Shown here: piece after piece, positions 1 through 5,997 of the stretch | Layout of the letters: the number at the start of each line of letters is the position of its first letter | How positions within the stretch are numbered: the stretch's first letter is position 1 | Assembly (NCBI GenBank): GCA_965658595.1 | Contig: CBFHSW010000104.1 | Span: forward strand, 1-10,099 | From: UBA1858 sp965658595 | GTDB lineage: Bacteria > Pseudomonadota > Gammaproteobacteria > UBA4575 | Direction of reading: 5' to 3' | DNA: 10,099 bases | Translations under genes and position numbers: made by a program | The notes under the pieces: generated by a model | Database searches by the model: none | What the model was told of the DNA's origin: nothing | Seen by the model: the letters and a program-made list of their open reading frames with translations, nothing else

Positions 1-37
1 GCCAAGTCATCATGGTTAAGACATCAATAATGACACT

Positions 38-367
38 TTAGTCTTGGTTACCAGGAGAGTAGTTTGGATCATTGGGATTTAGAAAAACAAAATGAAATTG
101 TTTAGGTTCTAGCTCTGCATAGTCGACAGTAGTGCCTTTGAGTAGATCATAACTGGATTGTGCGACTACGATAGAGATGTCGCTTGAGGAAAATATATGA
201 TCGTTCCCGTCCTTGTTACCAACATCATCGAAGCCCATTCCATAATGGAAGCTTCCATCTGGGTTCTTGCTTACAGCAATGCGTAAAGGCAGATTCTCAG
301 TTTGTGATTCAATGGCCGCTTTTTTAATTTTTTCAGCGGCTGTTGGGGTAATTTTTATATCGTCCAT
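38..367 (-). CDS. dsrR: DsrR-like protein, cysteine-less HesB/IscA (A-type carrier) fold
   Basis: This 109-residue protein has the outline of the HesB/IscA family: an N-terminal 'ITPTAAEKIKKA' helix (6-17), 'LPLRIAV' (26-32), and a C-terminal 'FVFLNPN' (93-99), which matches the FxFxNPN that precedes the CGCG motif of IscA. It contains no cysteine at all. The first ligand region (about 35-39, NPDGS) and the C-terminal CxC (replaced by DPNYSPG, 100-106) are both lost, so it cannot hold a cluster in the IscA manner. DsrR of Allochromatium vinosum is known as exactly such a ligand-less IscA homologue, encoded directly after dsrN and needed for normal expression of the dsr genes. Here it lies 50 bp behind the CbiA/DsrN gene on the same strand, which supports the name. 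It is probably cytoplasmic. No clear Shine-Dalgarno sequence precedes the ATG. Calling it only a 'HesB-like protein' would be the cautious alternative. Confidence 0.82.
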   Translation of the reverse strand: MDDIKITPTAAEKIKKAAIESQTENLPLRIAVSKNPDGSFHYGMGFDDVGNKDGNDHIFSSSDISIVVAQSSYDLLKGTTVDYAELEPKQFHFVFLNPNDPNYSPGNQD

Positions 368-417
368 GGAATTATGTAGGTGGAAAAAGTAAGCTAATTA
401 TACCTTGCTTATCAAGT

Positions 418-1776
418 CTATGCTTGCTCACTGACGAATTTCAAAAAACGGCTAATCCATGGGTTTTGTTGGCTGTGTCTTTGATGTGCATAACAGGCCA
501 ATGTATTGTGGATGCGTACGCCATCGTGTTTTTGATCGATGCCGTGCCCGCGCTTAATATCGAAGCAGAGAGGGGTTTGCTGATCTAAGTCGTTTAGATA
601 GGAGTAATGAAATTCATGTGCATTGATGACTTGATCAGTAGCAGGTGACCATAAGCTATGAGTGTTCTCTTTAAACTGAGTATAACCTCGCCCTTGTGGA
701 CGTTCGCTCATGTGACAGTTGGCAGGGATAAAGCCCACCATGGAGTGCACTTGGGACTGATAATGAATGTTTTCACACAGATACATCAAACCGCCACATT
801 CGGCATAGGCCGGCATGCCAGCACTGAGTTTTTGTTGTATGTCTTGTCGCAAAGATTGATTGTTATACAGTTCAGTCAAGCATTTCTCTGGAAAGCCACC
901 GCCTATCCATAAGGCATCGGCTGCTGGTAGCTGCGGATCATTCAATGTATCAAAAGCAATCAGTTCAGCGCCATGAGCGCGGAAAGTATCTAAATCATCG
1001 GCATAATAAAACCCAAAGGCGCGATCTTTGGCATAGGCAATGCGCAGTGGGTAAGATTCAATAATAGGTGGTTGATGATTCACAGGTGCGGCTGGAATTT
1101 CTGAGGTACATGCGAGTAATTTTTCACAGTCGACCTGTGCCACAATGCGTTCCCCTAGGGCTTGGATTTTAGTAATGGCCTGTTGATCTTCATTACTGGG
1201 GATTAAACCTAGGTAACGTTCTTCAACTAATAAATCATCATCACGTTGAATGGCTCCTAACACGGGAATGTCTGTATAGGTTTCCACCACTTGGCGGAGT
1301 TTGCTTTCATGGCGGCTGCCACCAACGAAATTTAGAATTACACCAGCAATATTGACGGCTGGATCAAACTGTTGATAGCCCAACAACAATGGAGCGACGC
1401 CACGAATGGTGCCACGACAGTCCAGCACTAATACCACGGAGGAGTCTAATAGCTTGGCTAAAGCTGCATTACTATTAGAACCATCCATGGCCAGTCCATC
1501 ATACAGGCCTTTATTAGCCTCAATAATAGAGATATCCGCATGCAAGCTTTGATGACTAAATAAAGATAGGATTTCTTGATCCGTTTGGGTCCAGAAATCG
1601 AGGTTATAACAGTTGCGCTGCGCGGCTGTGCTTAACCACATCGGATCTATATAGTCAGGACCCTTTTTGAAGGGCTGAACAGTTTTGCCTTGAGCTGTAA
1701 GAGCAGCACATAACCCTGTGCTGACAATTGTTTTGCCTGAGGATTTATTTGCAGCAGAAATCAGGATTTGACCCAT
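418..1776 (-). CDS. dsrN: DsrN-type glutamine-dependent siroheme amidase (CbiA/CobB family)
   Basis: This 452-residue protein has the two-domain build of cobyrinate a,c-diamide synthases. The N-terminal ATP-dependent synthetase half has a modified P-loop, SAANKSSGKT (7-16), and KKGPDYIDP (37-45). The C-terminal class I glutamine amidotransferase half has the nucleophile Cys327 in YAECGG, a conserved HEFHYS (387-392) and a likely catalytic His431 in CYAH. The enzyme transfers amide nitrogen from glutamine to acetate side chains of a tetrapyrrole, using ATP. The family also serves cobalamin synthesis. The choice of DsrN (siroheme to siroheme amide, the cofactor of dissimilatory sulfite reductase) rests on the following cysteine-less IscA homologue, which is the dsrN-dsrR order. 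The start is firm: an in-frame TAG lies 9 nt upstream of the ATG. dsrP is not upstream; rimO diverges 115 bp away. CbiA of a B12 pathway remains possible. Confidence 0.83.
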   Translation of the reverse strand: MGQILISAANKSSGKTIVSTGLCAALTAQGKTVQPFKKGPDYIDPMWLSTAAQRNCYNLDFWTQTDQEILSLFSHQSLHADISIIEANKGLYDGLAMDGSNSNAALAKLLDSSVVLVLDCRGTIRGVAPLLLGYQQFDPAVNIAGVILNFVGGSRHESKLRQVVETYTDIPVLGAIQRDDDLLVEERYLGLIPSNEDQQAITKIQALGERIVAQVDCEKLLACTSEIPAAPVNHQPPIIESYPLRIAYAKDRAFGFYYADDLDTFRAHGAELIAFDTLNDPQLPAADALWIGGGFPEKCLTELYNNQSLRQDIQQKLSAGMPAYAECGGLMYLCENIHYQSQVHSMVGFIPANCHMSERPQGRGYTQFKENTHSLWSPATDQVINAHEFHYSYLNDLDQQTPLCFDIKRGHGIDQKHDGVRIHNTLACYAHQRHSQQNPWISRFLKFVSEQA

Positions 1777-1891
1777 ATGACGCTAATATTCAGTTAAAAT
1801 ACACCGGGCTAGGTTACATCATTTAGCCATTTGGTAGCACTATCCATTAATCACTATCTCCAATTACTCAAGTACATCTTGGTTATATTTT

Positions 1892-3220
1892 ATGACAGAA
1901 CAAAATAACAGTGGGCCTAAAGTTGGCATGGTCAGTTTAGGTTGCCCTAAAGCTTTAGTTGATTCTGAGAGAATCATCACGCAGTTGAGATCGGAAGGTT
2001 ATCAAATAGCACCGGATTATGAGGGTGCGGATGCGGTGATTGTGAATACCTGTGGATTTATTGATTCTGCTAAACAAGAATCTTTGCAGGCGATTAATGA
2101 AGCTATCAACGAAAATGGCAAGGTGATCGTGACCGGTTGTATGGGAGTGAACGAGGAAGATGTGACTGCTATTCCAAGTCAAGTGTTGAGTATTTCAGGG
2201 CCTCAAGATGTAGATTCAGTAATGACAGCAGTGCGCAGTGCATTGCCTATTAACTATGATCCATTTGTCGAACTGCTACCGCCACATGGTATTAAGTTAA
2301 CACCGCGTCATTATGCTTATTTAAAGATTTCTGAAGGGTGTAACCATAAATGTAGTTTTTGCATTATTCCTTCCATGCGCGGCAAACTCCGCAGTCGTTA
2401 TTTGTCTGATATTTTAAAAGAAGCTGAAAACTTAGTGGCAGCAGGCGTCAAAGAATTATTGATTATTTCTCAAGACACCAGTGCTTATGGAATAGATATC
2501 AAGCATGAGTCACAGTTATGGCGCGGACAAATTTATAATAATTCGATGCTGGATTTATGTCGTGCTCTGGGTGAGTTGGGTATTTGGGTGCGTTTGCATT
2601 ATGTCTATCCTTATCCAAATGTTGAGCAGATTATGCCGCTAATGAATGAGGGTAAGATCCTGCCTTATATAGATGTGCCTTTCCAACATGCTAGTTATAA
2701 CATTCTAAAGGCTATGCGACGTCCAGCCTCCAGCGAGCGCACATTAGATCAAATTCAAAGCTGGCGTAAGTTATGTCCAGAACTCGTTATCCGCAGTACT
2801 TTCATTGTTGGATTTCCGGGTGAAACAGAACAGGACTTTGATCTACTATTGTCATTCTTGCGAGAAGCACAACTAGATCGCGTGGGGTGTTTTCAATATT
2901 CACCGGTGCAGGGTGCGGCGGCGAATGAATTGGGTGGCGAAGTCGCGGATGAAGTTAAGCAGGAACGTTGGGATCGTTTTATGGAGCTGCAACAAGAAAT
3001 TAGTGAGGATAAGCTTGAGCAAAGGGTTGGTCAGACGATGACTGTATTGATTGATGAGGTGGACCATGAGCGAGCGATTGCCAGAAGTTATGCAGATGCA
3101 CCAGAAATTGATGGCACTGTACAGATTGTGGGTGAACATGACTGTCAAGTTGGTGATCTGGTTGAGGTGATAGTGGAAGATGCCAATGAGTACGACTTAA
3201 TTGCGGTATTAGCAGATTAA
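1892..3220 (+). CDS. rimO: Ribosomal protein S12 methylthiotransferase RimO
   Basis: RimO is a radical SAM enzyme that adds a methylthio group to the conserved aspartate (Asp89 in E. coli numbering) of ribosomal protein S12. The 442-residue length equals that of the E. coli enzyme within one residue. The N-terminal methylthiotransferase domain starts with VGMVSLGCPKALVDSE and carries the second-cluster cysteines Cys18, Cys54 and Cys83. The radical SAM motif is Cys150-x3-Cys154-x2-Cys157 (CNHKCSFC). A TRAM domain fills the last 65 or so residues. SLGCPKALVDSE is typical of RimO rather than of the tRNA enzyme MiaB. The gene stands alone on its strand, divergent from dsrN and followed by 361 bp without a gene. 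No good Shine-Dalgarno sequence precedes the ATG, and I see no in-frame ATG shortly upstream. Confidence 0.97.
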   Translation: MTEQNNSGPKVGMVSLGCPKALVDSERIITQLRSEGYQIAPDYEGADAVIVNTCGFIDSAKQESLQAINEAINENGKVIVTGCMGVNEEDVTAIPSQVLSISGPQDVDSVMTAVRSALPINYDPFVELLPPHGIKLTPRHYAYLKISEGCNHKCSFCIIPSMRGKLRSRYLSDILKEAENLVAAGVKELLIISQDTSAYGIDIKHESQLWRGQIYNNSMLDLCRALGELGIWVRLHYVYPYPNVEQIMPLMNEGKILPYIDVPFQHASYNILKAMRRPASSERTLDQIQSWRKLCPELVIRSTFIVGFPGETEQDFDLLLSFLREAQLDRVGCFQYSPVQGAAANELGGEVADEVKQERWDRFMELQQEISEDKLEQRVGQTMTVLIDEVDHERAIARSYADAPEIDGTVQIVGEHDCQVGDLVEVIVEDANEYDLIAVLAD

Positions 3221-3372
3221 TTAAGCCGGGTAGCAGTGAATAAATTGTACGCCGCTCGAATATCGTGCGCATCATTAAAAAATTAATTATATCAGTAACT
3301 TAAATTCAAAAAGCCCCATAATTGTTGATAAATTAACCACTAGGTTTTGCCGACTCAAAGGCTCGGATCAGT

Positions 3373-3392
3373 TATACTATGTGGCCTACATA
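3373..3392 (+). promoter_or_regulatory. Possible -10 element overlapped by a 15-bp near-palindrome
   Basis: TATACT (3373-3378) resembles a sigma-70 -10 box. Its last base begins TATGTGGCCTACATA (3378-3392), a palindrome with six of seven positions paired around a central C. The expected transcription start would fall inside it, as in a repressor operator. The -35 is poor: TTGCCG at 3347-3352 is 20 bp away. The motif is visible; the function is inferred. Confidence 0.3.
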
Positions 3393-3400
3393 TCATCTCG

Positions 3401-3423
3401 ACGCATGCATGAAAATTATGCGT
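3401..3423 (+). repeat. Inverted repeat ACGCAT/ATGCGT in the leader
   Basis: ACGCAT (3401-3406) and ATGCGT (3418-3423) are exact reverse complements with an 11-nt AT-rich loop. This could form a small hairpin in the leader RNA of the isocitrate dehydrogenase gene, or be a protein site. A 6-bp stem alone is weak evidence. Confidence 0.4.
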
Positions 3424-3437
3424 AATATTTATGTGTA

Positions 3438-3461
3438 ATGCTTGATCAACACGCTAAGCAT
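3438..3461 (+). repeat. Inverted repeat ATGCTT/AAGCAT in the leader
   Basis: ATGCTT (3438-3443) and AAGCAT (3456-3461) are exact reverse complements with a 12-nt spacer, one G-U pair longer if read as RNA. It follows 14 bp after the preceding inverted repeat, so the leader may fold into consecutive short hairpins. Confidence 0.35.
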
Positions 3462-3545
3462 AAATCTACACAAAACCTTTGCTAGGTCTTTAACGTAAGT
3501 GTGGTTTTTGAATACACATCTGTTGAAGTCAGCAGTGATAGAAGA

Positions 3546-3560
3546 TGATGTAAAACATCA
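3546..3560 (+). repeat. Perfect palindrome TGATGT-AAA-ACATCA beside the ribosome binding site
   Basis: TGATGT (3546-3551) and ACATCA (3555-3560) pair perfectly around AAA, ending 8 nt before the GGAG of the downstream gene. As DNA it looks like a dimer-binding site; as RNA it would be a tight hairpin next to the ribosome binding site. The TGT/ACA half-sites recall the palindrome at 3378-3392. Function is unproven. Confidence 0.4.
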
Positions 3561-3581
3561 ATAAACCTGGAGATAATTCTC

Positions 3582-4598
3582 ATGAGTAAAATACCAGCAA
3601 CATTAATTCCTGGTGATGGTATTGGGCCGGAAATTGTTCAAGCGACCCTTAAAGTGCTATCTGCACTGGGTGCTCCATTTGAATGGGAAGAACAGCTCGC
3701 AGGTATGTCAGCACAAGAGCTGTCGGGTGATCCATTACCGCAGTTAACCATCGATAGTATTCGTAAAACTAAGTTAGCCCTAAAAGGTCCTCTGACTACA
3801 CCTGTGGGTAGTGGCTTTCGGTCGATCAATGTTCGCTTGCGTGAAGAATTTGCATTGTTTGCTAATGTTAGGCCTGCACGCAGTTTTTTATTGGGTGGGC
3901 GTTTTGAAAATGTAGATCTAGTATTAATTCGTGAGAATCTTGAGGGATTATATGTGGGTGTAGAGCACTACATTCCGATTGATGATGATCCCAAGGCAGT
4001 GGCTGAGGCGTCTGGTATAATCACTCGTTTTGGCTGTACACGATTTGCAGAGTTTGCTTTCAACTGGGCGATTAAAAACAATCGCAAGAAAGTCACTATT
4101 GTTCATAAAGCGAATATTCTTAAGAAACTCACAGGTTTGTTTTTAGAGACTGCTACTGAGTTAGGTAAGAAATATGAGGGCCAAATTGAAGTTGAAGAAA
4201 GAATTGTCGATAACTGTGCCATGCAATTAGTATTAAACCCAGATCAATTCGATGTGCTCATCACAACCAATATGTTTGGGGATATTTTGTCGGATGAGAT
4301 CGCAGGACTAGTAGGTGGATTAGGCTTGGCACCCTCTGCCAATATTGGTAAAGATGCCTCGATCTTTGAGGCCGTGCATGGTTCGGCTCCAGATATTGCA
4401 GGCCAACAATTAGCAAATCCGACCGCACTAATGTTAGCTTCAGCTTTGATGTTAGATCATGTGGGCGAGACAGATAAAGCCACAGTATTACGTGAAGCCT
4501 TGGATACTCAATTAAGATCAGGCGAAGGGCTGACAGTTGATTTAGGTGGTAACGCTTCCACGACAGAATTTGCAGATAACATTATTCGTTTGCTGTAG
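3582..4598 (+). CDS. NAD-dependent isocitrate dehydrogenase
   Basis: This 338-residue beta-decarboxylating dehydrogenase oxidises isocitrate to 2-oxoglutarate and CO2. IPGDGIGPEI (9-18) opens the fold. SINVRLRE (81-88) matches the substrate loop SxNxxLR of isocitrate dehydrogenases rather than the isopropylmalate dehydrogenase version. Further active-site residues are Arg98, Arg117 in RENLEG, Tyr124, Lys176 in VHKANIL, and Asp234/Asp238 in MFGDILSDE. In the coenzyme loop HGSAPDIAG (266-274), the Asp-Ile pair stands where NADP enzymes have Lys-Tyr, which predicts NAD+. It resembles the short bacterial NAD enzymes and the eukaryotic IDH3 alpha subunit more than E. coli Icd. In autotrophs such enzymes often serve 2-oxoglutarate supply for glutamate rather than a full citric acid cycle; that role is inferred. 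GGAG 9 nt before the ATG is a good ribosome binding site. A homoisocitrate or isopropylmalate dehydrogenase is less likely. Confidence 0.88.
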   Translation: MSKIPATLIPGDGIGPEIVQATLKVLSALGAPFEWEEQLAGMSAQELSGDPLPQLTIDSIRKTKLALKGPLTTPVGSGFRSINVRLREEFALFANVRPARSFLLGGRFENVDLVLIRENLEGLYVGVEHYIPIDDDPKAVAEASGIITRFGCTRFAEFAFNWAIKNNRKKVTIVHKANILKKLTGLFLETATELGKKYEGQIEVEERIVDNCAMQLVLNPDQFDVLITTNMFGDILSDEIAGLVGGLGLAPSANIGKDASIFEAVHGSAPDIAGQQLANPTALMLASALMLDHVGETDKATVLREALDTQLRSGEGLTVDLGGNASTTEFADNIIRLL

Positions 4599-4614
4599 CA
4601 GATTCAATCTCTCT

Positions 4615-4656
4615 TTGTTTGGAACCAATCACTCCAAACGATTAGTTTTAAATTTT
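4615..4656 (+). terminator. Probable rho-independent terminator of the isocitrate dehydrogenase gene
   Basis: TTGTTTGGA (4615-4623) and TCCAAACGA (4633-4641) form a 9-bp stem with one G-U pair and a 9-nt loop, starting 17 nt after the stop codon. A T-rich stretch follows (TTAGTTTTAAATTTT, 4642-4656). The stem is only moderately GC-rich and the T tract is interrupted by A and G. Confidence 0.55.
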
Positions 4657-4834
4657 GTGTGTGGCTGATTTTATGTGAGTGCTTGATAGACTGCACGCAA
4701 ATGTTAAATGCATATTTTTCAAAGTGTAGCTCCTAAATAAATAATCCTATTAATTATAGTTAACATTAGCGACTATTACGAACGTTAACTTGATTACCTT
4801 ATATAAGCTGGGGTGTTAGCATGCGTGCTTCAAT

Positions 4835-4929
4835 ATGATGGTTAGAGAAAATATGCGGAGAAGGGTGACTTATTCATGAGGATTGAAGGTTTAACACACG
4901 CCTTAGAAAAAGGATTTGATAGACTATGA
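4835..4929 (+). other. Two tiny overlapping ORFs, 14 and 17 codons, unproven
   Basis: ATG at 4835 opens 14 codons ending in a TGA at 4877-4879. That stop overlaps the ATG at 4876, which opens 17 codons (starting MRIEGLTHALEK) ending at 4929. The second start has a purine-rich GGAGAAGGG upstream (4857-4865), about 10 nt away. The ATGA overlap resembles translational coupling, but ORFs this short occur by chance. No family is recognised. Confidence 0.15.
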
Positions 4930-4960
4930 CAGTGTTGACAGTGAGTTAGTTGATAGTGCC

Positions 4961-5596
4961 TTAGTCGATTGTTTTCTTTTTATACTCACACACATCATTG
5001 ATGATGCATTGTTGGCATTTAGGTGTGCGTGCAATACATGTGTAGCGACCGAGTAAGATCAACCAATGATGAGCGTCCAATTTGAATTCTTCGGGTATTA
5101 GACGTACGAGACGTTTCTCAACTTCTAGAACAGTTTTCCCAGGTGCGATGCCAGTGCGATTCGAGACTCGGTATATATGTGTGTCAACGGCAATAGTAGG
5201 ATGCCCAAAAGCTGTGTTGAGTATTACATTTGCTGTTTTGCGGCCAACACCTGGTAGGGCCTCCAGTGCCGCACGATCTTCAGGTACCTGACTATCATAG
5301 TTATCCATTAAAATCTTACAGGTCTTGATCACATTTTTGGCTTTGGTATTGAATAAGCCTATGGTCTTAATGTAATTTTTTAATTGTTTTTCACCCAAGG
5401 CATAAATACTGGCGGGAGTATTGGCTATTTTGTATAACGGGCCTATCGCCTTATTCACACTGATGTCAGTGGCTTGTGCCGAGAGTATCACGGCAATCAG
5501 CAACTCAAACTCATTGCTATAGTTTAATTCCGTGGTGGGATGGGGATTTTGCTCACGTAAGCGTGTGAAGATTTCGATACGTTTGAGCTTGTTCAT
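4961..5596 (-). CDS. nth: Endonuclease III, DNA glycosylase/AP lyase
   Basis: Nth removes oxidised pyrimidines from DNA and cleaves the strand at the abasic site. The protein has 211 residues, like E. coli Nth, and the key residues fall at the same positions: helix-hairpin-helix LPGVGRKTA with the Schiff-base Lys120, catalytic Asp138 in AVDTH, and the C-terminal [4Fe-4S] ligands Cys187-x6-Cys194-x2-Cys197-x5-Cys203. It is the last gene of the leftward metG-ferredoxin-nth operon. Its ATG overlaps the TGA of the ferredoxin gene by 4 bp (ATGA), so translation is probably coupled. In E. coli nth likewise ends the rsxABCDGE operon, which explains the ferredoxin neighbour. No stop-proximal terminator is evident. 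Confidence 0.97.
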   Translation of the reverse strand: MNKLKRIEIFTRLREQNPHPTTELNYSNEFELLIAVILSAQATDISVNKAIGPLYKIANTPASIYALGEKQLKNYIKTIGLFNTKAKNVIKTCKILMDNYDSQVPEDRAALEALPGVGRKTANVILNTAFGHPTIAVDTHIYRVSNRTGIAPGKTVLEVEKRLVRLIPEEFKLDAHHWLILLGRYTCIARTPKCQQCIINDVCEYKKKTID

Positions 5597-5991
5597 GAAT
5601 TTAATGTGCCTTTTTTCAGGCTGGCCAGTTTGTCAGTAATCGATTGCTTTTTGGAGTCGATCAATGCTTTTCTTTTTTGAGTTTTTTGCTCCAGACGTTG
5701 ATGTTTAATTCGTTTGCGCTGTTTGCACTGCTGGAGAAATTCTTTTCTAGCCAACTCGAATGAATCGTCGCTATGGCTTGGATAGGCCGAATTTTTTTCT
5801 AGGGTAATACAATCGACTGGGCAGGGAGCAACACACAGATTGCAACCAGTGCAATAACGGTAAATGACGCTATGAAGTTTTTGTGAGCTACCCAAGATCG
5901 CGTCAAAGGGGCACGCTTTAATACATAAGGTGCAGCCTATACAGCGTGCTTCATCAATTATGGCCAGTGAGCGACTGTATGGGTTGGGCAT
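5593..5991 (-). CDS. Stand-alone RnfB/RsxB-type 2[4Fe-4S] ferredoxin
   Basis: This 132-residue protein has two complete [4Fe-4S] ligand sets: Cys17-x2-Cys20-x2-Cys23-x3-Cys27 (CIGCTLCIKACP) and Cys47-x2-Cys50-x2-Cys53-x3-Cys57 (CTGCNLCVAPCP), followed by VDCI. This sequence and spacing match the ferredoxin domain of RnfB/RsxB. The membrane anchor and the N-terminal cysteine-rich cluster domain of full RnfB are absent, and none of rnfA, C, D, G or E is adjacent. The C-terminal third (about 85-127) is strongly basic and probably helical or coiled. The start is fixed: the metG stop TAG is in frame 6 nt upstream of the ATG. It is likely a soluble electron carrier of unknown partner. Position between metG and nth matches the rnf locus of relatives, so a reduced remnant is likely. 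Confidence 0.88.
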   Translation of the reverse strand: MPNPYSRSLAIIDEARCIGCTLCIKACPFDAILGSSQKLHSVIYRYCTGCNLCVAPCPVDCITLEKNSAYPSHSDDSFELARKEFLQQCKQRKRIKHQRLEQKTQKRKALIDSKKQSITDKLASLKKGTLNS

Positions 5992-5997
5992 AATAAA

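Larger units (their letters stand above)
3221..3581. other. Gene-free stretch between rimO and the isocitrate dehydrogenase gene
   Basis: This is 361 bp of AT-rich DNA with no convincing gene, tRNA or rRNA. Its first 120 bp probably hold the end of the rimO transcript, but I see no clear GC stem with a T tract there. The right half is richer in structure: a -10-like TATACT at 3373-3378 overlapped by a near-palindrome (3378-3392), and then three inverted repeats listed separately. The last 15 bases carry the GGAG ribosome binding site (3569-3572) of the downstream gene, 9 nt before its ATG. Confidence 0.6.
4599..4960. other. Gene-free stretch between convergent isocitrate dehydrogenase and nth genes
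   Basis: This 362-bp stretch holds no gene that I can recognise. Left to right it contains the probable terminator (4615-4656), two GTTAAC palindromes with starts 25 bp apart (4759-4764 and 4784-4789), a possible -10-like TATATAAG around 4801, and two overlapping mini-ORFs (4835-4879 and 4876-4929). Before nth come three GAYAGTG repeats (4928-4934, 4937-4943, 4952-4958). No convincing terminator for the leftward nth operon was found. Confidence 0.5.

Noticed and set aside
1..13. ATGATG on the minus strand, a possible start of a gene after dsrR (dsrS would be expected)
   Set aside because: Only four codons are inside the window, with no ribosome binding site, so the gene cannot be confirmed.
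658..912. 84-codon plus-strand open frame
   Set aside because: It lies wholly inside dsrN in antisense and resembles no family.
1777..1891. Promoters for dsrN and rimO in the divergent region
   Set aside because: Candidate boxes such as TTGGTA followed by TATCTC match too few positions to be called.
3000..3275. 91-codon minus-strand open frame running 55 bp past rimO
   Set aside because: It is antisense to the well-conserved TRAM end of rimO and has no recognisable domain or ribosome binding site.
3221..3581. A tRNA or riboswitch in the gene-free stretch
   Set aside because: No T-arm GTTCGAATC-like sequence, no cloverleaf arms and no known riboswitch core could be found by eye.
4759..4789. 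GTTAAC palindromes as an integration or attachment site
   Set aside because: Six-base palindromes are common in AT-rich DNA, and no integrase, tRNA or duplicated border is present.
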